Source: an uncultured bacterium (lineage in GTDB: Bacteria; Bacillota; Clostridia; Lachnospirales; Lachnospiraceae). From it: a DNA stretch of 37,724 bases. Under the pieces are notes generated by a model that made no database searches, was not told the origin of the DNA, and saw nothing but the letters and a program-made list of their open reading frames with translations. Below, one piece after another: positions 13,655 to 21,478 of the stretch (position 1 is the stretch's first letter; the number at the start of each line of letters is the position of its first letter). The stretch lies in NCBI GenBank assembly GCA_947643595.1, contig CANRWP010000030.1, forward strand, positions 1 to 37,724. The letters are read 5' to 3'. The translations under genes were made by a program, and so were the position numbers.

Positions 13655-14854
13655 ATGCCAAACTATCAAAAAACCAAAACCGCCTGTTACCTGGGATTTA
13701 TCACACAGGCAATAGCCGCCAATTTTGCGCCGCTGTTATTTTTAAAATTCCATAGCGATTACCACATTTCCCTTGGAAATATTGCGCTGGTCTCCACATG
13801 TTTTTTCTTTACACAGCTCTTGATAGATGTGTTCTGCGCAAAATTTGTGGACAGGATCGGATACCGTGTATGTATCGTCGCCTCTGAGGTATGTTCCGCC
13901 GCCGGACTGATCGGCCTGGCATTCCTTCCGGATATTTTACCGGACCCGTTTGCGGGAATTATATGCAGCGTCATCCTGTACGCGGTAGGAAGCGGATTGA
14001 TCGAAGTGCTCTGCAGCCCTATCGTAGAGGCGTGCCCGTTCGAGAACAAGGAAGCGACCATGAGCCTGCTCCATTCCTTCTACTGTTGGGGCTCGGTGGG
14101 AACGATATTGATCTCAACCGTGTTTTTCCTGCTGTTCGGTATGGGCAGCTGGAAATGGCTCGCCGTATTCTGGGCAGTCATCCCGGCAGTCAATATCTAT
14201 AATTTTGCGACATGTCCCATAGAACATTTGGTGGATGAAGGAGGCGGAATGGGAATCAGAATGTTGTTCCGCAAACCGATGTTCTGGCTGTCCGTCTGTC
14301 TGATGGTCTGCTCCGGCGCATCGGAACTTGCTATGGCGCAGTGGGCGTCGGCTTACGCGGAAGCGGCGCTGGGATTGTCAAAAACGATCGGAGACCTTGC
14401 CGGTCCCTGTATGTTTGCAGTCACGATGGGCATCAGCCGGGTAATTTTCGGAAAATATGGCGACAAAATGGACCTGATGAAATTTATGGCAGGCTCCGGC
14501 ATCCTGTGTGTGGTATGCTATCTTCTCACCTCCCTGTCATCAAACCCGATACTCGGACTGATCGGCTGTATCATGTGCGGTTTCTCTGTCGGAATCATGT
14601 GGCCCGGAACGATCAGTATTTCATCTGAAAAATTTCCGGCGGGCGGAACCGCCATGTTCGCACTGCTTGCCATGGCGGGAGATTTGGGCGGAAGCATCGG
14701 CCCCGGTATCGTCGGCAGTATCACGCAGAAAGCAGAAGACAATATTCGTATCGGCATGGGTGTCGGGCTTGTATTCCCGGTTATTTTATTGGTGATGCTT
14801 TTGATTCTCAGCAGGTCAAAAAAAGAAATCTCTTCTTCCGCTTCTCACGCCTGA
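13655..14854 (+). CDS. Major facilitator superfamily transporter
   Basis: About 399 residues with 12 hydrophobic segments. The loop after segment 2 carries an MFS motif A-like pattern (FVDRIGYRVCIVASE) and the second half starts after a short hydrophilic loop near residue 200. Start ATG 13655 (MPNYQKTKTACYLG) is preferred over a longer frame from 13538, which overlaps the small gene upstream. Substrate unknown; the architecture resembles FucP/GntP-like or peptide-type MFS of Clostridia. Neighbouring AraC control suggests a sugar or small metabolite. A decayed paralogue lies 1.6 kb upstream on the other strand. Confidence 0.88.
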   Translation: MPNYQKTKTACYLGFITQAIAANFAPLLFLKFHSDYHISLGNIALVSTCFFFTQLLIDVFCAKFVDRIGYRVCIVASEVCSAAGLIGLAFLPDILPDPFAGIICSVILYAVGSGLIEVLCSPIVEACPFENKEATMSLLHSFYCWGSVGTILISTVFFLLFGMGSWKWLAVFWAVIPAVNIYNFATCPIEHLVDEGGGMGIRMLFRKPMFWLSVCLMVCSGASELAMAQWASAYAEAALGLSKTIGDLAGPCMFAVTMGISRVIFGKYGDKMDLMKFMAGSGILCVVCYLLTSLSSNPILGLIGCIMCGFSVGIMWPGTISISSEKFPAGGTAMFALLAMAGDLGGSIGPGIVGSITQKAEDNIRIGMGVGLVFPVILLVMLLILSRSKKEISSSASHA

Positions 14855-14869
14855 TACCTCCCCAATGTG

Positions 14870-14896
14870 CGGAACGGGTTACTTAAGCCCGTTCCG
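14870..14896. terminator. Hairpin between convergent MFS and blaR1-type genes
   Basis: CGGAACGGG (14870-14878) and CCCGTTCCG (14888-14896) pair perfectly around a nine-base loop. It lies between two convergent stops. T-runs are weak on both sides (CCTCTTTCTC on the plus strand), so it is probably a shared, bidirectional terminator. Confidence 0.65.
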
Positions 14897-14904
14897 CCTC
14901 TTTC

Positions 14905-17169
14905 TCACGGCAGATACCACTCCGCAAAGTTCTTGACCTCCCCGTCCTCCAGCTCAACTGCCCAGAAGATCGGGAATTCCGTCTCCCGCCAGTATTGTAC
15001 AAACTCCTCTCTGCTCAGTTCCACACATTCTCCCTGGTGATCTTCCAGCACATGGTAGGTGCAGTCGTCGCGGATCCGGTATATGACGTCCTCCCCCTCC
15101 AGATCGACGATCTCAAAACCAGCGTCCGCATCATACTCCGGCTTCCAGTCCGGACTCTCCGACGTCACCCAGTCGTGCCTGTCTATCGTCACCGTGCTGC
15201 CGTTTATATCGGAAATATATCCCAGGACCTGCGCGGAGAGCGCGCCTGTCTCCGTGATATGTTCCTCCGGCAGAAGCACCGCGAAAGTATCCGCTATCAC
15301 AGGCAGTTCTCTCCCCCAGCCTTCCTCCGCCTCCGACGGATAACAGTAAAAGACACACCACATGCCGGTCTTTGCCTCATACAGTCTGACATGGTAGACG
15401 ATATTCTCCTCCTCTTTCACCATTCCCGTCTCATCCGGCACATAGCCTTCGTCCGCCAGTATCTGCTCAATCCGGTATCCGCTCTCAAACCCGGCAACCC
15501 ACAGCCTGACGTCCTCGTTTGCCGCTGCCCGCCACAGATCCGCCTCCTCCTTCTGCCATTCCCCGTCGGGCAGATAGAGAACATAGCCGTTTTCCACGAC
15601 AAGTGTCGCCTGCTTTTCCTCCGGCATCCCCTCCTTCAGGATCGTGAGCGTGATCTTATCTCCTTCCCGCCGCTCCTCCGGGGATACGTTCCCGCCGGAG
15701 GCTTCCATTCCGGCGCTTTCAGCCCCCTGCGATGTGCCGCGTACCCAGTAGACGTCCTCGTCATGCCAGTCCATCAGAATATATTCCGAAACGCCGTCAT
15801 TTGTATATTGCAGTGTCAAAATCTCCTGTTCGGAACTGAGTTCTTCGTAGGGCTCTATCTCCACCGTGACCACTCCGTCACCCTCCTCGCACTGCCCGGT
15901 TCCGCCGACGCCGATGCCGATATAATAGCTGAACGCCCCCGTCCCGGCTATCTCCATCGCATCCCCGTAAGAAATACCAGTCCCCCAGAGCGTGGGATCT
16001 GTCCGGTCAAAATCGATAATCCAGCTCCCCGCCAGATGGGCAAACTGTCCTCCGGCTGACAGCTCTTCCCCGCCGGTTCCCGGTGTATCGGCGCCGTCTG
16101 TCCCCACGGGCTCTGTTCCCCCGGCGGCATTCTCCGCCCTGTCTTTCACGATCGAGCAGCCCGCCAGCGTCCCGGCGCTGAGTGTCAGAAGCGCCGCGCA
16201 CACAAAAATATATATGCCGCTTCTCTTTCCCGTCTTTCTCAATATATTCTGAAAGCGTTTTTTCATAACCTTCTTTCCTCCGTAAAATCCGGTCGAAAGA
16301 GCCGTGCTTTTTGCGCTGTCCCTGTGGAGCGTGGAGAGCAATGTTTCCGTGTATGCCTTCCGCACCGCAAAATCCGCCCCCTGCACCACTTTCTCATCGC
16401 AGGCGAGTTCCATATCCACCACCGCCTCTTTCCGCATGATATGGACCAGCGGATTAAACCAGTGCACTGCCCCCGCCGCCATAAAAAGTAGCCTGCCCTG
16501 CAAGTCCCTCCGCTTTACATGCACCAGCTCATGCTTCAGAATAAAAAACATCTCTTCCGCATTGTACGATTCCTCCGGCAGGATCAGCACCGGTTTCAGA
16601 AACCCGAGCACCATCGGGCTCGCCGCCCCGGCATATTTTATGATCGGTACTGTATGCCTGATCCGCAGTTCACGTTTACATGCTAAAAACTGCTGCAATG
16701 CCACAGGATCTTTTACGACAGTTCCTCTCTTCAGCACTCTAATTCTATATATTTGATAACTTATTATATTTATAAGTATATGAGCAAGGCAGCCTGACAC
16801 CCAGATGTACGCTGCGATATCCAGCGCGGTGACGCTTTTTTTCGTCTGCACAGGCAACGGTGTTACCATCTGCGCCGGCACTTCCACCACCAGCCGTCCA
16901 GTGGGCGCCCCCTCATCTGTCGCCGCCCCCTCGGGCTTCTCCGCTGTCGCCACGGCTCTCTCCCGCCACTGCCGCCATAGATCCGCCGCGGATCTTCCGC
17001 CTGCTCCGCCGAGAGGAAGCGAAAGTCTGAGTGCCAGAACGATCCATATCAGGTATTTCCATTTTGCCGCATAACGCTTATTTAGCAGCGGGGAGAGAAG
17101 CAGCAGAAGCACAATGAGCACACTGACCGATGCCGACGTTCCCAGCACGGAGAGAAACAGATCCGTCAT
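14905..17169 (-). CDS. BlaR1/MecR1-like sensor: M56 membrane zinc metalloprotease with a novel extracellular domain
   Basis: 754 residues. Membrane segments lie at about 10-30, 36-53, 118-140 and 315-335. The M56 site is visible as HELVH (213-217), and MELACDE (253-259) supplies the third ligand. In the family, ligand binding outside triggers the protease, which leads to BlaI cleavage. The roughly 415-residue outer part does not show the penicillin-binding-protein motifs of true BlaR1; it reads as beta-rich repeats ending DGEVKNFAEWYLP, so the signal is unlikely to be a beta-lactam bound covalently. The ATG at 17169 overlaps the repressor stop (TGATG) with GGAGGAGG seven bases upstream; a GTG at 17172 is the alternative. 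Confidence 0.88.
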   Translation of the reverse strand: MTDLFLSVLGTSASVSVLIVLLLLLSPLLNKRYAAKWKYLIWIVLALRLSLPLGGAGGRSAADLWRQWRERAVATAEKPEGAATDEGAPTGRLVVEVPAQMVTPLPVQTKKSVTALDIAAYIWVSGCLAHILINIISYQIYRIRVLKRGTVVKDPVALQQFLACKRELRIRHTVPIIKYAGAASPMVLGFLKPVLILPEESYNAEEMFFILKHELVHVKRRDLQGRLLFMAAGAVHWFNPLVHIMRKEAVVDMELACDEKVVQGADFAVRKAYTETLLSTLHRDSAKSTALSTGFYGGKKVMKKRFQNILRKTGKRSGIYIFVCAALLTLSAGTLAGCSIVKDRAENAAGGTEPVGTDGADTPGTGGEELSAGGQFAHLAGSWIIDFDRTDPTLWGTGISYGDAMEIAGTGAFSYYIGIGVGGTGQCEEGDGVVTVEIEPYEELSSEQEILTLQYTNDGVSEYILMDWHDEDVYWVRGTSQGAESAGMEASGGNVSPEERREGDKITLTILKEGMPEEKQATLVVENGYVLYLPDGEWQKEEADLWRAAANEDVRLWVAGFESGYRIEQILADEGYVPDETGMVKEEENIVYHVRLYEAKTGMWCVFYCYPSEAEEGWGRELPVIADTFAVLLPEEHITETGALSAQVLGYISDINGSTVTIDRHDWVTSESPDWKPEYDADAGFEIVDLEGEDVIYRIRDDCTYHVLEDHQGECVELSREEFVQYWRETEFPIFWAVELEDGEVKNFAEWYLP

Positions 17170-17588
17170 CACACATCCTCCTCCCCGGTATGCTCCTTCT
17201 GGTCATGCTCCGCTTCTATCTGATCCAAAAACTCCCGAAGTTCCTTCACATCGGACCTTTTGATCTCCCTGCTGTCGTAGAGGCAGGCGATCATATTCTG
17301 AATCGAATTGTCGTAGAGCCTCTCCAGAAAATGTCTGCTCGCCCCTGCCTTATATTCCCTCTCCGGGATGAGAAAGCTGTACAGATTGCTCCCCGTGGAG
17401 CGGTCACAGCGCACAAACCCCTTATCCGCAAGCCTGGAAAGGGAAGTCATCAGCGTGGAGAGCTGCCATTTTCTCCGCCCCCTGAGTTGCTTTAATATGT
17501 AATTGGAAGATACTGCCTCCCCGGCGTCCCACATCACCTGCATGATCTCCAGTTCAGCTTCCCCCAGTTTTTTGATAGTATCTGTCAT
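17169..17588 (-). CDS. BlaI/MecI/CopY-family repressor
   Basis: 139 residues: winged helix (LGEAELEIMQVMWDAGEAVS, then YILKQLRGRRKWQLSTLMTS and LSRLADKGFVRC) and a C-terminal dimerisation helix (DVKELREFLDQIEAEH). The segment YDNSIQNMIACLYDS is where BlaI-type repressors are cut after activation. It is the middle gene of an operon with a small protein and the M56 sensor; the stop is fused to the sensor start. Its target is probably the palindromic operator at 17956-17996, which lies in the promoter region shared with the UbiA operon. Confidence 0.9.
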   Translation of the reverse strand: MTDTIKKLGEAELEIMQVMWDAGEAVSSNYILKQLRGRRKWQLSTLMTSLSRLADKGFVRCDRSTGSNLYSFLIPEREYKAGASRHFLERLYDNSIQNMIACLYDSREIKRSDVKELREFLDQIEAEHDQKEHTGEEDV

Positions 17589-17590
17589 CT

Positions 17591-17935
17591 CTACATCTCC
17601 AATCCGTAAAATTCGATCTTCCAGCCGTCCTCCTGTTTAACCATCTCCAGCGTCAGATACAAAAGTCCTTCCCCCGTATTCGACATACTGCACTCCATAG
17701 ATATCTCCTTTGTGTCCCCGATCTCAGATTCCTCCATATTCTCCAGCCCTTTTATGGCTGTCATTCCGGTCACTTCCCGATCTATATCCGTATAGACTTC
17801 TATCTCCCCGTCATAAGAGTCCGCCAGAAAGTCCCTTATTCTCTCCTGATCTCCACCAAAATACGCATTCGCAACTTCATCTTCCTGCCGCGAAATCTCC
17901 ATAACCGATAACAGTATCTCATTCAAAAAACGCAT
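17591..17935 (-). CDS. Small protein heading the blaI-blaR1 operon, 114 residues
   Basis: Starts MRFLNEILLSVMEISRQE after AGAGGAGATGGGG; a longer frame to 18178 runs through the promoter and is rejected. It has an alpha/beta pattern ending in LYLTLEMVKQEDGWKIEFYG, reminiscent of NTF2-like or DUF4829-like domains whose C-terminal strand carries the GWKI(Y/E)F motif. No signal peptide or lipobox is visible, so it is probably cytoplasmic. Two bases separate it from the repressor gene. It may be a ligand-binding accessory of the sensing module; this is inference. Confidence 0.7.
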   Translation of the reverse strand: MRFLNEILLSVMEISRQEDEVANAYFGGDQERIRDFLADSYDGEIEVYTDIDREVTGMTAIKGLENMEESEIGDTKEISMECSMSNTGEGLLYLTLEMVKQEDGWKIEFYGLEM

Positions 17936-17955
17936 TCTTCCCCATCTCCTCTCTG

Positions 17956-17996
17956 TTATACGTTTGTATAATCCATTATGCGCCCGTATAATGGAT
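17956..17996. promoter_or_regulatory. Two palindromes: candidate BlaI-type operators
   Basis: TTATAC-GTTT-GTATAA (17956-17971) and ATCCATTAT-GCGCCCGT-ATAATGGAT (17971-17996) are perfect dyads sharing one base. Both contain GTATAA/TTATAC half-sites, the kind of TA-rich half-site bound by BlaI/MecI dimers. The second one overlies the -10 box and spacer of the minus-strand operon and lies 25 bases upstream of the plus-strand -35. Confidence 0.65.
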
Positions 17997-18003
17997 TTGT
18001 CAA
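17975..18003 (-). promoter_or_regulatory. Promoter of the small protein-blaI-blaR1 operon
   Basis: Minus strand TTGACA (17998-18003), 17-base spacer, CATAAT (17975-17980). The -10 and spacer are inside the second palindrome, so bound repressor would block this promoter (autoregulation). Confidence 0.7.
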
Positions 18004-18020
18004 GCAGTTCTGATATAATA

Positions 18021-18049
18021 TTGCCGTCACAAAAAATTTCTGCTAAAAT
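18021..18049 (+). promoter_or_regulatory. Candidate promoter of the UbiA-dikinase-ligase-acyltransferase operon
   Basis: TTGCCG (18021-18026), 17-base spacer, TAAAAT (18044-18049) with an extended -10 TGC in front, about 40 bases before the first ATG. An alternative extended -10 TGATATAAT lies at 18011-18019; its -35 would fall on ATGGAT, inside the palindromic operator. Confidence 0.5.
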
Positions 18050-18088
18050 TTTCTGTAACAGCAACACAGAAAGGAACAAGCGAACACC

Positions 18089-18988
18089 ATGTGCAGACGT
18101 CTCTCCATCTACTTTAAGGAAATGTACCCGATCCTGCCGAGGTTCATCCTCGGGCTGATCATCTTCGGGGAGATCCATTTTATCATCCTGTTAAATGCGG
18201 GGGTCAGGGATTTTAAGCTGGGATTGCAAGAGTTTATCGGCGGATTCACCGTGTTCAGTTTTCTTCTGTGGCTTCGGATCGCGGACGATTTCAAGGACTA
18301 TGAACTGGACTGCCGCCTGTTTGCCCACAGACCCCTCCCCTCCGGCAGAGTACATAAGAAGGACCTTGCGGTCTTTGTCACGATCCTGATTACAGTCACT
18401 GTGCTGCTAAATCTGATTTTTATGAACAACTTCGGCTTTTTCCTGTTCCTTTACATCTACGGAACCCTGATGTCCCTCTGGTTTTTCAGCAAAAAAAAGA
18501 TCCAGAAAAGTCTGCCGCTGGCGCTGGTCACCCACAATCCGGTGCAGATGATCATGAACATCTACATCATCTCGTTCACCTGTTTTAAGTATGATCTCCC
18601 GCTCTTTACCTGGGTGAATTTTCTCGCCGCATGGACGCTCTACTTCCCGGCGCTGATCTGGGAGATCGCAAGGAAAATCCGGGCGCCGAAGGACGAGACG
18701 GAGTATGTGACCTACTCCAGTCTGTTCGGCTATAAAAAAGCCGCCCGGTTTATCCTGATCATCACCTGGGTGGATATCATCACTAATTTTTTGCTGGCGT
18801 GGAACCTAAATAAGATCACGGTGTTGGCGCTGTTTACAGACGTATCGTGGATGACCGTAAAATTCTTACAGTTTATGAAAGATCCGACCCGATTTACCAT
18901 CGTGGAGAAGGTGGAGAGATATACCTACATTCAGGAATCACTGATGCTGCTGACTATACCGGTCTATCTAATCTTCGGAGCGATATAG
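18089..18988 (+). CDS. UbiA-family prenyltransferase
   Basis: 299 residues, mostly membrane helices. The first Asp-rich motif is RIADDFKDYELD (63-74, D66, D67, D70, D74) and the second is KDETEY (201-206), at the spacing expected for UbiA enzymes, which transfer a prenyl or similar diphosphate-linked chain to an acceptor in the membrane. It lacks the context of menaquinone, heme O or chlorophyll genes and instead heads a four-gene operon, so it probably acts in a specialised pathway. The ATG 18089 is favoured by the family start (..IYFKEMYPILPRF..), although AAAGGA lies farther upstream than usual; ATG 18122 is the alternative. Confidence 0.82.
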   Translation: MCRRLSIYFKEMYPILPRFILGLIIFGEIHFIILLNAGVRDFKLGLQEFIGGFTVFSFLLWLRIADDFKDYELDCRLFAHRPLPSGRVHKKDLAVFVTILITVTVLLNLIFMNNFGFFLFLYIYGTLMSLWFFSKKKIQKSLPLALVTHNPVQMIMNIYIISFTCFKYDLPLFTWVNFLAAWTLYFPALIWEIARKIRAPKDETEYVTYSSLFGYKKAARFILIITWVDIITNFLLAWNLNKITVLALFTDVSWMTVKFLQFMKDPTRFTIVEKVERYTYIQESLMLLTIPVYLIFGAI

Positions 18989-19033
18989 ATGCGCCGGCAA
19001 ATACCATGATCCTATCCAAACGGAGAACTGCCC

Positions 19034-21478
19034 ATGATCATCTGCCTTAAAAATCACACGACAACCGAACTTGGCTCCAAAGCCCGAAACCTCTTCCTGC
19101 TCCTGGAGGCAGGCTTTTCGGTGCCTCCCTTTTTCTGTGTGGATCAGGTCTTCCGGGAGGAGGAAGTTCTCGGTTATCTAGCGGCGAACTTCCCCGATAC
19201 CGCATCCTTTTCCGTCCGCTCCTGCGCCTCCCTGGAGGATTCCGATTGCTGTTCTTTCGCGGGACAGTTTAAAACCTTCCTGCAGGTGCCGCGGGAGGAA
19301 GTCTGTATGCGCATCCGGGATGTTCTCTCCGACGCGGAGCGCCCCGAAATTCTCTCCTACTGCAAAATACATAAGCTTGATCCAAGAGCTCTCACGATGC
19401 ACGTCATCATACAGGAGATGCTTAAACCGGATCTCTCCGGCATTCTGTTCACCGCCAACCCGCAGGGTATCCTGAACGAATCCGTCATCGTCTGCGGAAC
19501 AGGCACCGGCGATCAGGTTGTCGAGGACAAGACGGATACCACCACCTACTATTATCATCTCTCCGACCAGATCTGTTACTACGAACAGACCGGCGCCTCT
19601 CCCCTGCTGACGGAGGAAGAGACAGAAGAACTGATACGATCTTCCCGGAAAATCAGAGCGCTTCTCGCCCCGGAATCCGGCGCGCAGCATGAGGAGGAGT
19701 TCGATATAGAATTTGCGATACAACACAAAAGAATATACTTTCTTCAGGCACGCCCCATCACATCCATCGACAAAACTGCCCCCGTCATTATTCTGGACAA
19801 CAGCAACATCGCGGAGAGTTATCCCGGCATCACCCTGCCTCTCACCCAGAGCTTCATCCGGGAGGCTTACTATCAGGTGTTTAAAAGCCTGCTGCTCCAC
19901 CTGACCGGCGAACCAGAGACGGTGGCCCGGATCGACGAAACTCTGAAACACATGGTGGATGTGGCAAACGGACGCGTCTATTACCGCATCAGCAACTGGT
20001 ACGATGTGCTGCTCTTTCTGCCCTTTTCCGATCGTCTGATCCCCCTCTGGCAGGAAATGATGGGCGTCAAAGACAAGACCGTAAACTCCGACAGAAACGG
20101 ACACATCCGCCGGAGCACCCGATTCAAAGTGGCCTGTTCCTTTTTCCGGCTTCTGTTCACCTGCCCCAGGGAAATGGATCGGCTGGATCTGTATTTCGCA
20201 CAGATCATAGAGCGGTTTGAATCTCTGCGGACAGACACGGAAGAGAACCGGACTCTGTTGGCCCGCTACCGCGAGCTGCAGGACATGACGGTAAAGCGCT
20301 GGGATATCACCCTGGTCAACGACATGTACAGTTTTCTATTCACGGGACTCTTAAAGTCCTGTCTGAAAGCAAAACATGTCCCCGCTTACGAACTGGCGGC
20401 CAACCGCGCCGTCTCCGGCGTGCAGAAACTGGAGAGCATGCGCCCGATCGAACATCTGCAAAAGCTGGCGTCCCGGGCAAAAAAAGAAAACCGGCTGTCG
20501 GAACTGAAATCGCTCCACGACAATGAGGCCTGCGTCCGATACATCCGGCGAAACGACAACGCCTTTACCCGGGCACTGCAGGCCTATATCCAAACCTTCG
20601 GCGATCGAAATGTGGAAGAACTGAAGCTGGAGAGCAAAACTTTCCGCACAGATCCGATCCTGTTGATACGCTGTGTCGTGCAGTGCGCCGAGACGCTTTC
20701 CGAGCAGGACTGCCCGGACCAGGAAACAGCCGTTTCTCCCCTCACCGGCCTCTCCGCCTTCCTTGCGGGCAGAGCCGCCGTCGGCATCCGAAACCGGGAA
20801 AAATCCAGACTTCACCGGGGACGTCTCTACGGTATGATGCGTTCTCTTGTTCTGCAGATGGGACAAAACCTGCGCCGACAGGAAAGGATCACGGATGCCT
20901 CGGACGTCTTCTGGCTCTACTGTGAGGAAATCGAAGCGGCGGATTCGGATTCCTCTCTCGACCTGAAAGAGATCATCGCCGGGCGGAAAAAAGAATACGA
21001 CGGCTACGCCCAACTTCCCGCCTACTCCAGACTTATCTTCTCCGGGAAGATAGCCGATAAACATCCGGGGAGAAATCACAGAATGCGTCATGACAGGACA
21101 GACGATATCCACACCGGCACCGCCTGTTCGCCGGGTATCGCGGAGGGAGAGGTGCTGTTGATCGATAATCCCTCTCCTCTGCTCGACACAAAGGGAAAGA
21201 TACTTGTCACAAAAATGACGGATCCCGGCTGGGTGTTTCTGATCGCACCGGCAAAGGCCATCGTCTCGGAGAAGGGCTCCCTTCTCTCCCACACGGCGAT
21301 CCTCGCAAGAGAACTGAAAAAACCTGCCGTGACCGGCGTAGAACATATCACGGAATATCTGAGAACCGGAGACCGCATCCGGGTGGACGGCGACACCGGC
21401 GTCGTAACCATTCTGCACAGCGCCCGGAGTGAAAATACTCCGAAAGACAAACGGCGAGAAGGAGAAAAACTGTCATGA
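19034..21478 (+). CDS. PEP-synthase/rifampicin-phosphotransferase-like dikinase (PigC-type architecture)
   Basis: 814 residues in three parts. The N-terminal ATP-grasp domain shows SVRSCASLED and SFAGQFKTFL (59-83) and the QARPIT end of the ATP site. A central helical region (about 260-690) has no clear relative. The C-terminal phosphohistidine swivel domain has ACSPGIAEGEV and GSLLSHTAILAREL, with catalytic H753. Known relatives use the swinging His to pass phosphate from ATP to pyruvate (PpsA), rifampicin (Rph) or to activate a substrate for condensation (PigC of prodigiosin). There is no PEP/pyruvate TIM-barrel domain after the swivel domain, so it is not a standard PpsA. Operon context supports a dedicated biosynthetic kinase or condensing enzyme; antibiotic phosphorylation is the main alternative. 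Confidence 0.85.
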   Translation: MIICLKNHTTTELGSKARNLFLLLEAGFSVPPFFCVDQVFREEEVLGYLAANFPDTASFSVRSCASLEDSDCCSFAGQFKTFLQVPREEVCMRIRDVLSDAERPEILSYCKIHKLDPRALTMHVIIQEMLKPDLSGILFTANPQGILNESVIVCGTGTGDQVVEDKTDTTTYYYHLSDQICYYEQTGASPLLTEEETEELIRSSRKIRALLAPESGAQHEEEFDIEFAIQHKRIYFLQARPITSIDKTAPVIILDNSNIAESYPGITLPLTQSFIREAYYQVFKSLLLHLTGEPETVARIDETLKHMVDVANGRVYYRISNWYDVLLFLPFSDRLIPLWQEMMGVKDKTVNSDRNGHIRRSTRFKVACSFFRLLFTCPREMDRLDLYFAQIIERFESLRTDTEENRTLLARYRELQDMTVKRWDITLVNDMYSFLFTGLLKSCLKAKHVPAYELAANRAVSGVQKLESMRPIEHLQKLASRAKKENRLSELKSLHDNEACVRYIRRNDNAFTRALQAYIQTFGDRNVEELKLESKTFRTDPILLIRCVVQCAETLSEQDCPDQETAVSPLTGLSAFLAGRAAVGIRNREKSRLHRGRLYGMMRSLVLQMGQNLRRQERITDASDVFWLYCEEIEAADSDSSLDLKEIIAGRKKEYDGYAQLPAYSRLIFSGKIADKHPGRNHRMRHDRTDDIHTGTACSPGIAEGEVLLIDNPSPLLDTKGKILVTKMTDPGWVFLIAPAKAIVSEKGSLLSHTAILARELKKPAVTGVEHITEYLRTGDRIRVDGDTGVVTILHSARSENTPKDKRREGEKLS

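Noticed and set aside
17936..18178. N-terminal extension of the small protein heading the blaI operon
   Set aside because: It would run through the promoter and palindromic operator; the ATG at 17935 has a good ribosome site.
19178..20104. Long minus-strand frame inside the dikinase gene
   Set aside because: Antisense shadow of a gene with clear ATP-grasp motifs and no ribosome site of its own.
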